64,000 nucleotides of DNA from Halomonas qaidamensis. GTDB lineage: Bacteria > Pseudomonadota > Gammaproteobacteria > Pseudomonadales > Halomonadaceae. Both the position numbers and the translations under genes were made by a program. This document shows positions 36,296-44,875 of the stretch, piece by piece. The notes under the pieces are model-generated. The model had not been told where the DNA came from, made no database searches, and saw only the letters and a program-made list of their open reading frames with translations. The stretch is from positions 2,728,001 through 2,792,000 of the forward strand of contig NZ_CP080627.1 of assembly GCF_025917315.1 (NCBI RefSeq). Direction: 5' to 3'. Within the stretch, counting starts at the first letter, position 1. Each line of letters starts with the position of its first letter.

Positions 36296-37797
36296 GGCAG
36301 GTACTCCCCTACCGCCACGCGGGTAGCCCAATCCAGCGGGCTAAACGGCAATCCTGCCAATAAACCTGCTCCAATGCTTACCAGTGCAGTAAACACGGCT
36401 GGCCATAATAGCCAGCCGTGGGTTTCCAAGCGCCCAAGGCGCTGTTCATTAGGCCACTCACCCTTTCCATGAGCCGGCCCCTCACGAAACCAAAGGCGGT
36501 GCAAAATAGGCAAAAAATAAATAGCATTCAAGGTACTACTCGCAACTAAAACCGCCACAACCCAATACATCTGCGCCTGGATAGCCCCCACCCCCAAGTA
36601 CCACTTAGTGATAAAGCCCGCGATAGGAGGCAGCCCAATCATACCCAACGCCCCTACGGTGAATGCGAAGCTGGTAAGGGGCATACGCTTGCCGGCACCG
36701 TTCATTTCATCAATACGGTGGATACCAAGCTCTTCAGCGTAGTTACCCGCGCAAAAGAACAGCGTGACTTTCATCAAACCTTGATGCAGAAGATGCGCAA
36801 GTGCACCAATGGTACCGAAGGGGCCAAACAGGCAAACACCAAGCACAACATAGGAGACCTGGCTGATAGTAGAAAATGCCAACCGAGGCTTTAATTCTTG
36901 CTGGGCAATCGCGCGCAGCGAGCCGTAAATAATCGTAATTGAAGCCGCGACCGCCAATACAGTGGTGACACCAAGTTCAACGCTGAGCTCAATACCATAA
37001 AGATCATAAATCACCCGAAGGATGCCAAAGGCACCGGCTTTTACAACCGCAACCGCATGTAACAGCGCGCTAACTGGCGCAGGCGCTACCATTGCTCTTG
37101 GCAGCCATCCATGCAACGGCACCATGGCAGCTTTAACGGCAAGGCCTCCTACCAGTAATGTAAATATCAGTATCAGCAGACCACGATGATCATTGAGGTA
37201 TGGCGACAATCCCTGCTCAGAAGCGAACGAATGGTCGCCGGTTAAACTATAAAGCAGCACCACACCGAGTAGCAGCACCACGCCAGCCGTTAAGGTATAA
37301 CGCAGATAAACACGCCCCGCTGCTAACGCTTTGGCGGTTCCGTAGTGGACGACCAGCGGGTAGGTAGAAAGGGTCAGCATTTCGTAGAAAATCAGGAACG
37401 TAAACAGATTCCCGGCTAACGCGATACCCAACGTACTCGCGACACACAGGCTGAAAAAGCCAAAAAAACGTTTTCGGTTCGCCGCCCCTTCTAAATAGCC
37501 GATCGCGTAGATCGTGGTACACAGCCACAGTAGCGAAGAAAGTCCAGCAAACATTACTCCCAACGCATCAGCTCTCAATACAAACTCAACACCGCCCACT
37601 ATCTGGAAACTAAAGGTGTCTTCAACCCCCTGAGAAACCCGCCCAACCATCAAGGTTACCAGGATGATTTTACTCACAGCGGCAATCAGGTTAATGCTGG
37701 TACGCAGCCGCCGCGCGTCTTCAGGCAAAAGAAAAATAACCGCTGCTGCAAAAAGAGACGTTGCTAACGTTGTTAGCGGTAGCCAAGCCGCATTCAT
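36292..37797 (-). CDS. Second NuoL/M/N-MrpD-like antiporter subunit
   Basis: 501 residues, about 14 helices, the closest of the three to MrpD/NuoN. Key residues are in place: Glu139 in TFLIFYEMLTLSTYPLV, Lys in GGLAVKAAMVPLHGWLP (TM7), HAVAVVKAGAFGI (TM8), FSTISQVSYV and HQGLMKVTLFFCAGN (TM12 region), and PPIAGFITKWYL. So proton or cation translocation is expected. The start at 37797 overlaps the upstream stop (ATGA) and is preferred over the longer open frame. Nothing here binds NADH. Confidence 0.92.
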   Translation of the reverse strand: MNAAWLPLTTLATSLFAAAVIFLLPEDARRLRTSINLIAAVSKIILVTLMVGRVSQGVEDTFSFQIVGGVEFVLRADALGVMFAGLSSLLWLCTTIYAIGYLEGAANRKRFFGFFSLCVASTLGIALAGNLFTFLIFYEMLTLSTYPLVVHYGTAKALAAGRVYLRYTLTAGVVLLLGVVLLYSLTGDHSFASEQGLSPYLNDHRGLLILIFTLLVGGLAVKAAMVPLHGWLPRAMVAPAPVSALLHAVAVVKAGAFGILRVIYDLYGIELSVELGVTTVLAVAASITIIYGSLRAIAQQELKPRLAFSTISQVSYVVLGVCLFGPFGTIGALAHLLHQGLMKVTLFFCAGNYAEELGIHRIDEMNGAGKRMPLTSFAFTVGALGMIGLPPIAGFITKWYLGVGAIQAQMYWVVAVLVASSTLNAIYFLPILHRLWFREGPAHGKGEWPNEQRLGRLETHGWLLWPAVFTALVSIGAGLLAGLPFSPLDWATRVAVGEYLP

Positions 37798-39284
37798 GCG
37801 CCACCTCCCTGGAGTAGCGCCAGTGGTAGGTGAGCCAATAAGCCTAGGGCAAACGCTGCCACCGCCAAACAAAGCGCAATAAGATCCATGCCAGGCGCTA
37901 ACGGCTGGTAATGATGGCGAGGCGCAGTTTCATCAAAGCAGTAACGGAAAACACGAAATATATAAGCAGCTGTCAGCAGTGTGCCCACCAATAGTGCGGC
38001 AACAGCTACCCATTGCTGTGTCATCACCATCGCCTGTAGCAGCAACCACTTTGCGGTAAACCCTGCGCTAGGCGGCAATCCCATCAGCGTAACGGACGCA
38101 ATGCCGAACACAAGCAGTGACAGCGGTAAACGGCGGCTAGTGCCTGCAAGCCCTTTGATTGAGCTTTCGCCGGTGGCAAGAATCAAATTACCAACGGCCA
38201 TAAACATAGCCGCTTTTGCTAGCGAGTGGCCCATCAACTGTAGCCAAAACCCTTCCCAGGCCAGTGCCCCTGGCAGCGGAGAAATAGTAGGCCCCAACAG
38301 TAAAGGAAAGGCCACCATTAGGTAGCCCAACTGACCTACCGTAGAAGACGCTACCAAGGTTTTAAGCGATTCAGCACGCCACGCAATTAGCCCACCCCAA
38401 ACAATCGCTAACATGCCCAACCATGCCACAAAGCGTGGGGCAAACAGCGCTTCGGGAAGTAAAATTCCCCACAGCATGATCAACATAAACAACGAGGCTT
38501 TAATCACCAACGCCGCATGCAATGCACTCACCGGCGTCCAAGCATTTTCATGCACAGGCGTTAGCCACCCGTGTAGCGGAAAGAGAGCTGCTTTCAGCGC
38601 CAACCCTGCACCCATCAATGCAGCAGCCACCCAGGCCACTGGGCCAGGCTCAACAATGTCAGCCAGAGTTATAAGGTCAAGCTCTCCCCAGTTCCCAAGT
38701 AGTAAGGCCACACCAAGTAAATAGGCAAGAGACCCCACCAACGCTAACAGTAAATATCGCATGCCTGCTTTCAGCGCATTAGCCTTACCTGATAGCAGCA
38801 ACATGCCTACGGCAGCCAGCCCCATAGCCTCTAATGCAGCGTAAAGGGTTAATAAATCTACTGCTAGCCAAATAAGCGATAGCGCACTGATCAGCACACC
38901 CATCAGTGCCCACAGCCATCGTGCTTGCTTGCCGGGGCTGGTAAGTTGCAAATGACCCGGTGTGTATAAGGCAGCCGCTACCCCTACCCACTGAGTGATC
39001 ATTAACATCAAACCGCTCAAGCCATTAAAGCGCAGTGACAGCTCAACGCCCGCAACATGCCACTGCCAGCGCAGTAAGCCCACTTGAAGGTAATCGACAA
39101 CCAACAGTGCGCCAGCCAATAAAATTGGCAGGCATGCAAGCATCACGGGAAATAGACGGCGCGGTGTAAAAAGCGCACCTAACAGCCCTGCAAAAATCGG
39201 CAACACCAAGATAATCAACAGCGCCCAGTGGCTATACCACAACGGCTCAAACGTACTTTCGTACAAGCCAAAACGCCATATCAT
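37794..39284 (-). CDS. First NuoL/M/N-MrpD-like antiporter subunit
   Basis: 496 residues, about 14 helices. It has Glu152 in LYAALEAMGLAAV (TM5), Lys in LALKAALFPLHGWLTPVHENAWTPVSALHAALVIKASLF (TM7-TM8; described here in two parts), SSTVGQLGYL, HSLAKAAMFMAVGN and PPSAGFTAKWLL. The two-gene pair with the next subunit resembles MrpA/MrpD or NuoM/NuoN, but it lacks the long C-terminal part of MrpA and NuoL. The ATG overlaps the stop of the upstream fusion gene (ATGA), indicating fixed stoichiometry. Confidence 0.9.
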   Translation of the reverse strand: MIWRFGLYESTFEPLWYSHWALLIILVLPIFAGLLGALFTPRRLFPVMLACLPILLAGALLVVDYLQVGLLRWQWHVAGVELSLRFNGLSGLMLMITQWVGVAAALYTPGHLQLTSPGKQARWLWALMGVLISALSLIWLAVDLLTLYAALEAMGLAAVGMLLLSGKANALKAGMRYLLLALVGSLAYLLGVALLLGNWGELDLITLADIVEPGPVAWVAAALMGAGLALKAALFPLHGWLTPVHENAWTPVSALHAALVIKASLFMLIMLWGILLPEALFAPRFVAWLGMLAIVWGGLIAWRAESLKTLVASSTVGQLGYLMVAFPLLLGPTISPLPGALAWEGFWLQLMGHSLAKAAMFMAVGNLILATGESSIKGLAGTSRRLPLSLLVFGIASVTLMGLPPSAGFTAKWLLLQAMVMTQQWVAVAALLVGTLLTAAYIFRVFRYCFDETAPRHHYQPLAPGMDLIALCLAVAAFALGLLAHLPLALLQGGGA

Positions 39285-39961
39285 TGCGCATGCCTCGCAG
39301 CATCACTGTCACTTGCTAGCGCAGACACACCCTCTAACAACACAAGTTGCCGAATAAGCAGCACACCTAACAACGTGCCTAGCCAGGCAATGATTAGTCC
39401 CACGCTGATAAGCGCCTGCGCTCCAGGCACCGTGCCCGCCATACCCGCCAGCAGCAAAAACACACCAGACCCGAGAACATTAAAGGCCATTAAACGGCGC
39501 AGCATATGTTTATGTAGCGTAAACGCTCCCATAGCTGTCGCCACAATAACCACAGCGGCGATAATTAGCGGATGCTCAGTCAGCGAATACGCCATATCAG
39601 GCAATAAAAACCGAATGGCACCCCCTATCATCACACTCCAGGCTAGCGCCAATAGGGCGCGCACCACGCCATGAGACCAACGGTGGCGGGAGCGGTCATG
39701 ATGCGAACCCTTTTCGATAGTGGCAGGGAATGCGCTCAATGCATAAAAAAAGCTCCCCCCGGTCAGAACAACTCCTAATACAAGCTCTGCCAACGCCAAC
39801 CAAGGTGCACCAAGCTTCCACCAGGAAAGACTCATTAATAGCGCAAAGAGCAAAAATAGCCCGCTCGCCCGTTTTAAGTGACGATCAAACAGGCAGACTA
39901 GCGACGCGGCTACTATGCAGAACGCTATACCGCTTTCTAGATAGTCAATTGACGCTATCAT
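39281..39961 (-). CDS. DUF4040 (MbhD-like) and MnhC/NuoK-like fusion protein
   Basis: 226 residues, about six helices. The first half (about 8-72: ESGIAFCIVAASLVCLF to LGAPWLALAELVLGVVLTGGSFF) matches the DUF4040 domain found at the MrpA C-terminus and as MbhD, keeping the ALxE element. After a charged linker (83-97), the second half (about 115-205) resembles MnhC/NuoK (HKHMLRRLMAFNVLGSGVFLL, PGAQALISVGLIIAWLGTLLGVLL). So two small Mrp pieces are joined in one chain. It is the first gene of the five-gene overlapping operon; a short AAGG lies before the ATG. Confidence 0.75.
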   Translation of the reverse strand: MIASIDYLESGIAFCIVAASLVCLFDRHLKRASGLFLLFALLMSLSWWKLGAPWLALAELVLGVVLTGGSFFYALSAFPATIEKGSHHDRSRHRWSHGVVRALLALAWSVMIGGAIRFLLPDMAYSLTEHPLIIAAVVIVATAMGAFTLHKHMLRRLMAFNVLGSGVFLLLAGMAGTVPGAQALISVGLIIAWLGTLLGVLLIRQLVLLEGVSALASDSDAARHAQ

Positions 39962-40007
39962 AAGCCTTCGCTAATTCCTTGCATCGGCTGAGGGAACCAA
40001 TGTACGG

Positions 40008-40673
40008 CTAAGCCAAACGCTCGCTCAGCCACTTGCCAATATCGTTAACCTGCTGCGGGCATAGTGCATGCGCCATCGGATACTGGCGATAATTAACCGT
40101 ATAACCCATTTCTTTTAAGCGTTCGACACCATTGCGACCCAGAGTTTCAGGAACGATGGGGTCGAAATTCCCATGGTGTACTTCGATAGGTATATCACGA
40201 TTGGCTTCAGCTAAATCGATGCTATCGGCTGTCGCAAAATAGGTCGACATAGCTAACAGTCCGCCAAGAGGCTGAGGGAAAGAAAGCGCCGCCTGATAAG
40301 CTACTGCGCCGCCTTGGGAAAAACCCGCGACGATAATACGGCGGCTGTCGATCCCTTGATCAATCTGCTCTTCAATCAGTGCCTGAAGTCGTTCAGCAGA
40401 CGTTCTCAACTGCGCTTCATCCACCCGACGTCCTAAGTCCATGGCAAGAATGTCATACCACGCTGGCATCACCATGCCGCCATTAATAGTGACCGGCAAG
40501 CGCGGCGCATGGGGCATAATAAAACGCACATGCGCTGAGTCAGGGAGTGTAAGGGCTGGTACTAGCGGCTCGAAATCGTGCCCATCGGCACCCAACCCGT
40601 GAATAATAAACACGCACGCATCGGCGGGTTGACCATTTTGCGGTTCAATAATCAGTTCGCCTGGGGCTGTCAT
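40008..40673 (-). CDS. Phospholipase/carboxylesterase family alpha/beta-hydrolase
   Basis: 221 residues. Catalytic triad motifs are GFSQGGAVAYQAAL (Ser near 117), HGNFDPIVP (Asp near 170) and PMAHALCPQQ (His near 202); the oxyanion loop is HGLGADGHDFEPL (about 24-36). This is the group of small esterases related to Pseudomonas carboxylesterase and acyl-protein thioesterase; the natural substrate is unknown. I start at MTAPGEL, which has AAGGA upstream, not at the longer frame. Confidence 0.92.
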   Translation of the reverse strand: MTAPGELIIEPQNGQPADACVFIIHGLGADGHDFEPLVPALTLPDSAHVRFIMPHAPRLPVTINGGMVMPAWYDILAMDLGRRVDEAQLRTSAERLQALIEEQIDQGIDSRRIIVAGFSQGGAVAYQAALSFPQPLGGLLAMSTYFATADSIDLAEANRDIPIEVHHGNFDPIVPETLGRNGVERLKEMGYTVNYRQYPMAHALCPQQVNDIGKWLSERLA

Positions 40674-40746
40674 GGGCTCTTTCCTTGCTGACGTTAAAAG
40701 CGCCACCCTAGCGTAAAGTGACGCGTTCGGCGAGTCATTTGCCTGC

Positions 40747-42516
40747 TTAAAGCGGCCAAACCAGTGGAATAAGAGTTAAGGCAATGATTCCCGTCAAAAG
40801 GTTCAAGCCACCACCAACACGTAAAAAATCACTGACCCGATAGCCGCCAGGGCCATGCACCATAAGGTTCGTTTGATAACCAATCGGCGTTAAAAAACTA
40901 GCCGAAGCAGCAAACATTACCGCCACCACATAGGGCATCGGGTTAACCCCCAGGCTTTCTGCTGCAGCCATAACCACCGGAAAAATGATTACCGCAGCAG
41001 CATTATTGGTCACCAATTCGGTCAACATTGCCACGACGCAATACGTGGCAATTAATAGCAACAGAGGGTTACCCGCCACCAACGACAGAACACTGCCTGC
41101 CAGGAAGTCCGCCGCGCCGGAGGTTTGCAGCGCAGCCCCTACCCCGAAAGATGCTGCAATAGTTAGCAACACTTGTGTATCCAAACCACGCTTAGCAGCG
41201 TCTACAGAACAGCAACCGGTTAACAACGCTAGCGCCGCGCCTAACATAGCCGCATTGAGCATACTTAAGACACCTAGCGCCGCCAGCAGTACAGCCCCCA
41301 ACAAAATCGCCCAGGCCAACGGAGCTTTTTCATGCACGGGCCGCGCAGCGCCGTTCAACTCACTGATTAAGAGAAAGTCTTTCGATTGTCGGTGGCGCTC
41401 AATAAACGGTGGACGCGCTTCTAACAACAGCACGTCAGCGGGCTGCAAACGCACTTGCCCTAAGTTTCCAGTCACCCGCTCGCCGCCACGGCAGATCGCC
41501 AATACGGCAGCGCCATACAACGTTCTAAAACGCCCGTCACGAATACGCTGTCCAATAAACTGGCACTGGTTCGATACCACTGCTTCAACCAAGCGCCGCT
41601 CTTTGAACTCTTTTTCCAAACTCGACGCCGCGTCACGAGAAGGGATCAGGCCACGAATTTGCTGTAGCTCTACAGCGGCGTCCGAGGTGCCCACAAAGAC
41701 GAGTCGGTCACCTGCCTTTAGCTGCTCGCCTGGCCCCACCACACTCACCACATTACCAGCGCGCTCAATTTCAACTAAAAAAAGCTCTTGAAGATGGCGC
41801 AATCCAGCCTCTTCCACCGTACGGTCAACCAGCACCCCTGCGGGATCTACTTCCATTTCGATGGTGAACTCGCGAGGGTTAGCAAATGCTTTTGAGATCC
41901 CCTCTCGCGAAGGCAACAAGTGTGGCCCTAGGAAAATAAGATAAGCAAGGCCCACCAGCGCAACAGGAACACCTACCCAGGCCAAGTCAAATAAGCCCAT
42001 AGCAAGGTTAGGATAGCGCTCCACTAACAAACCATGCACCACTAAGTTAGTACTGGTGCCAAACAGTGTAATGGTACCGCCTAAAATGGAAGCAAAGCTG
42101 AGCGGCATTAAGAGCCGTTGAGGAGAAAGCCTCAACCGTCGACTCCAGCTCATCACCGCCGGAATGTAGGTAGCCACTACTGGCGTATTATTGAGAAAAC
42201 CGCTGAGTGAAGCCACAGGTAACAAAAGCCGAACAAGTGCACCACGCTCACTGTTAGGACGACCCAGTACATAGCGGATAATCAGGTCGATACCACCGGT
42301 TTCACGAATACTCGCCACCAATACGTACATGAAAGCTACGGTAAACAAGCCGCTGTTAGAAAAACCGCCCAGCGCCTGCTGCGGGTCAATGACACCCAAG
42401 GTCATTAACACCACGACGGCACCAAGCAAAATAATATCTGGCCCCAGTCGAGACAGTGTCATTAGTGGGAAAATAGTAAGCACTACTCCCACGGCTATCC
42501 AAGCATCCAGCGACAT
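40747..42516 (-). CDS. SLC13-family permease with two TrkA-C domains
   Basis: 589 residues. Two ArsB/CitT-like membrane halves (about 1-185 and 395-589) flank two RCK_C/TrkA-C domains (about 205-290 and 295-375; e.g. GDRLVFVGTSDAAVELQQIRG). SLC13 signatures are FLNNTPVVATYIP (about 105) and LVTNNAAAVIIFPVV (about 498) plus the final PIGYQTNLMVHGPGGY. Such proteins take up or export sulfate, dicarboxylates or other anions with Na+ or H+; the substrate is unknown. I start at ATG 42516. The upstream region carries a heptamer microsatellite. Confidence 0.88.
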   Translation of the reverse strand: MSLDAWIAVGVVLTIFPLMTLSRLGPDIILLGAVVVLMTLGVIDPQQALGGFSNSGLFTVAFMYVLVASIRETGGIDLIIRYVLGRPNSERGALVRLLLPVASLSGFLNNTPVVATYIPAVMSWSRRLRLSPQRLLMPLSFASILGGTITLFGTSTNLVVHGLLVERYPNLAMGLFDLAWVGVPVALVGLAYLIFLGPHLLPSREGISKAFANPREFTIEMEVDPAGVLVDRTVEEAGLRHLQELFLVEIERAGNVVSVVGPGEQLKAGDRLVFVGTSDAAVELQQIRGLIPSRDAASSLEKEFKERRLVEAVVSNQCQFIGQRIRDGRFRTLYGAAVLAICRGGERVTGNLGQVRLQPADVLLLEARPPFIERHRQSKDFLLISELNGAARPVHEKAPLAWAILLGAVLLAALGVLSMLNAAMLGAALALLTGCCSVDAAKRGLDTQVLLTIAASFGVGAALQTSGAADFLAGSVLSLVAGNPLLLLIATYCVVAMLTELVTNNAAAVIIFPVVMAAAESLGVNPMPYVVAVMFAASASFLTPIGYQTNLMVHGPGGYRVSDFLRVGGGLNLLTGIIALTLIPLVWPL

Positions 42517-42617
42517 ATCCTGTCTCCCTAACATAAAATCTTGGAAACATTGTGCCGCCTTGACGATATTCTAAAAAGTTATTTTTGGAAACACGTTAAT
42601 AACAAAAAAGAATATAG

Positions 42618-42694
42618 GTGTGGGGTGTGAGGTGTGAGGTGTGAGGTGTGAGGTGTGAGGTGTGAGGTGTGAGGTGTGAGGTGTGAGGTGTGAG
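42618..42694. repeat. (GTGTGAG)10 heptamer microsatellite
   Basis: Ten perfect head-to-tail copies of GTGTGAG at 42625-42694, preceded by one degenerate copy (GTGTGGG, 42618-42624). It lies 102 bp before the SLC13 permease start (which reads away on the minus strand) and 20 bp from the cold-shock gene terminator. The period of 7 and the purity suggest recent slippage. Confidence 0.95.
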
Positions 42695-42714
42695 AATGTT
42701 GACTAAGCAGAAAC

Positions 42715-42742
42715 GAAAAAACCCCGCTTTCGCGGGGTTTTT
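42715..42742. terminator. Bidirectional Rho-independent terminator
   Basis: ACCCCGC-TTTC-GCGGGGT with A-tracts on the left and a T-run on the right is a strong terminator in both directions. Its main client is the cold-shock gene on the minus strand, 45 bp upstream. Confidence 0.92.
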
Positions 42743-42787
42743 AGCATATTAGCGTTATGCGCTAACAGCGAACATCATCGTTTCTAA

Positions 42788-42991
42788 TTAAAGAACTTTG
42801 ATGTTAGAAGCCTGAAGGCCTTTTTTACCCTGAGTGACGTCGAAGGAAACCTTCTGGCCGTCTTGCAGAGTTTTGAAGCCATCAGCTTGAATTTCAGAGA
42901 AATGCGCGAACAGGTCGTCGCCATTGTCGTCAGGAGAAATGAAGCCGAAGCCTTTAGTGTCGTTAAACCACTTAACGGTACCAGTTGCCAT
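42788..42991 (-). CDS. CspA-family cold-shock protein
   Basis: 67 residues, a single cold-shock domain that binds single-stranded RNA/DNA. RNP1 is KGFGFI (14-19) and RNP2 is DLFAHF (26-31). It begins [10 protein letters not shown]; the frame is open further upstream but the family start is clear and has AGGA about ten bases before it. The leader up to 43181 is long and gene-free, as in cold-inducible csp mRNAs. It ends in a strong terminator. Confidence 0.95.
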   Translation of the reverse strand: MATGTVKWFNDTKGFGFISPDDNGDDLFAHFSEIQADGFKTLQDGQKVSFDVTQGKKGLQASNIKVL

Positions 42992-43181
42992 GATCGAAAT
43001 CCTCGATGTAGCTTGATGTAGAGCCGGGTAATACCCGAGTTGCAGTGGGTAGAACAAGAAACTTTCACCAGACTAAACGCTTGGGCGTTTCGATACTGCT
43101 GACAACGTTCGACTTGCTAACCAACTGCATCCAGCATGCGCTTAACTTAGCCGCACGTCAATACTATAGTTAAAAAAAATG
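42992..43181 (-). promoter_or_regulatory. Leader and promoter region of the cold-shock gene
   Basis: The 190 bp upstream of the cold-shock gene code for nothing recognisable. Csp mRNAs usually have 100-160-base structured leaders that act as thermosensors; a short inverted repeat (CGGGTATTACCCG, about 43023-43036) could be part of such a structure. The exact promoter was not resolved. Confidence 0.4.
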
Positions 43182-44849
43182 TCAGGGTGATGACCGATCC
43201 GCTGCCATCATCCACCCCGCTGCTTTTTCGGCGATCATCAAGGTAGGAGAGTTGGTATTGCCACTGGTAATAGTCGGCATGATGCTGGCATCTACCACCC
43301 GCAAACCAGTCACTCCCCTAACACACAGTTTGGAATCCACCACCGCCATGGGGTCATCTTCGCGGCCCATTTTTGCCGTGCCCACTGGGTGAAAGATGGT
43401 GGTACCGATATCCCCCGCCAGCTTGGCCAGATCGTCGTCACTCTGGTATTCAAGCCCTGGCTTGAACTCTTCCGGCTGGTACTTTGCAAAGGCCTGCTGC
43501 TCGGCAATGCGCCGGGTGACCCGCAGTGAGTCTGCGGCCACCTTGCGGTCTTCCTCAGTACTCAGGTAATTAGGTTCGATGGCTGGGGCAGCTTGCGGAT
43601 CGCGGCTTTTGATCTGCACACGGCCACGGCTGGTGGGGTTGAGATTGCACACACTGGCGGTAATCGCAGGAAACCCATGCAGTGGCTGGCCAAACGCATC
43701 CAGGCTTAATGGCTGCACGTGGTATTCGATATTGGCGTGCCGATACTCATCCGAGCTGCGGGTAAAAATGCAAAGCTGTGAAGGTGCCATACTCATCGGG
43801 CCTGTACGTTTAAACACGTACTCCAAACCAATCTTGACTTTACCCAGCAGGGTACCGGCCATGGTATTGAGCGTTTTTGCCCCTTTCACTTTATAGACAG
43901 AGCGAATCTGTAAGTGATCCTGCAGGTTTTCACCCACACCCGGTAGCGCTGAAACTACGTCAATACCGTGTTGATGTAGTAGCTCGGGCGCGCCAATCCC
44001 AGAAAGTTGTAGTATCTGCGGCGAGCCAATAGCCCCCGCGCTCAACACGACTTCTTTATTAGCCCCTACACTAAGCGTTTTGCCCTCGCGGAGAAGCTCT
44101 GCGCCTACGCAGCGCGGTTGGTCATCTTGCGGCTCAAATAGCAGACGATTGACGTGGGTAGAGTGCCAGATCGTTAGGTTAGTGCGTTGCTTGATCGGTC
44201 TCAGAAACGCTTTAGAAGTATTCCAGCGCCAACCATTGCGCTGGTTGACCTCAAAGTAATTGACGCCTTCGTTATCACCGCGGTTGAAATCATCAGTGCG
44301 TGGAATACCCGCTTGCACTGCCGCCTCGGCGAAATCGTCCAATACTTGCCAGCTTAAGCGCTGCTTTTCTATCCGCCATTCGCCACCATGACCATGGTAG
44401 CGGCGATGATCAGCATCGCCGTCACCGCCCTCGTCCAGCCGGTGGTGATCTTCATGCTGCATGAAATCCGGTAGGCAGTTATCCCAGCGCCAGGCGTTAT
44501 CTCCAGTCAGCTCAGCCCAGTGGTCGTAATCCCGTGCTTGGCCACGTAGATAGAGCATACCGTTGATGCTTGAACAGCCACCTAGAGTCTTGCCGCGTGG
44601 GTAGATTAATGACCGACCGTTGAGCCCTTTGTCGGGCTCGGTACGAAACAGCCAGTCCGTGCGGGGGTTGTTGATGCAGTACAGATAGCCCACGGGAATA
44701 TGAATCCAGTGGTAATTATCCGGCCCGCCGGCTTCAATCAGCAGCACCTTATTATTTGGGTTAGCGCTTAGCCGATTGGCCAGCAGGCACCCAGCGGTGC
44801 CTGCACCAATCACAATGTAGTCGAAATTATTGTTAGCAGTGTGTGGCAT
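43182..44849 (-). CDS. GMC-family FAD dehydrogenase, probable 3-hydroxypropionate dehydrogenase (HpdH/DddA-like)
   Basis: 555 residues. It has the FAD-binding VIGAGTAGCLLANRLS (about 14), the GMC signatures GGCSSINGMLYLRGQARDYDHW (about 87-108, described by its ends) and GAIGSPQILQLSGIG (about 262), and C-terminal HPVGTAKMG (catalytic His near 467) plus GNTNSPTLMIAEKAA. It resembles choline dehydrogenase, but the partner gene is a malonate/methylmalonate-semialdehyde dehydrogenase and a LysR gene lies divergently, as in the hpdH-mmsA and Halomonas dddA-dddC units, so 3-hydroxypropionate is the likely substrate. GGGAG supports ATG 44849; an ATG at 44876 overlaps the mmsA stop. Confidence 0.82.
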   Translation of the reverse strand: MPHTANNNFDYIVIGAGTAGCLLANRLSANPNNKVLLIEAGGPDNYHWIHIPVGYLYCINNPRTDWLFRTEPDKGLNGRSLIYPRGKTLGGCSSINGMLYLRGQARDYDHWAELTGDNAWRWDNCLPDFMQHEDHHRLDEGGDGDADHRRYHGHGGEWRIEKQRLSWQVLDDFAEAAVQAGIPRTDDFNRGDNEGVNYFEVNQRNGWRWNTSKAFLRPIKQRTNLTIWHSTHVNRLLFEPQDDQPRCVGAELLREGKTLSVGANKEVVLSAGAIGSPQILQLSGIGAPELLHQHGIDVVSALPGVGENLQDHLQIRSVYKVKGAKTLNTMAGTLLGKVKIGLEYVFKRTGPMSMAPSQLCIFTRSSDEYRHANIEYHVQPLSLDAFGQPLHGFPAITASVCNLNPTSRGRVQIKSRDPQAAPAIEPNYLSTEEDRKVAADSLRVTRRIAEQQAFAKYQPEEFKPGLEYQSDDDLAKLAGDIGTTIFHPVGTAKMGREDDPMAVVDSKLCVRGVTGLRVVDASIMPTITSGNTNSPTLMIAEKAAGWMMAADRSSP

Positions 44850-44875
44850 GGACGTGCTCCCGTCACCTGGCGGCA

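Noticed and set aside
33501..39961. Complex I or hydrogenase-4 operon
   Set aside because: No NADH-, quinone- or hydrogenase-module genes lie beside the antiporter-type subunits.
42618..42694. Heptamer run as a CRISPR array
   Set aside because: Units are contiguous with no spacers; it is a simple microsatellite and no cas gene is near.
43182..44849. Calling the GMC gene choline dehydrogenase (betA)
   Set aside because: betB, betI and a choline transporter are absent, and the mmsA partner fits 3-hydroxypropionate oxidation better.
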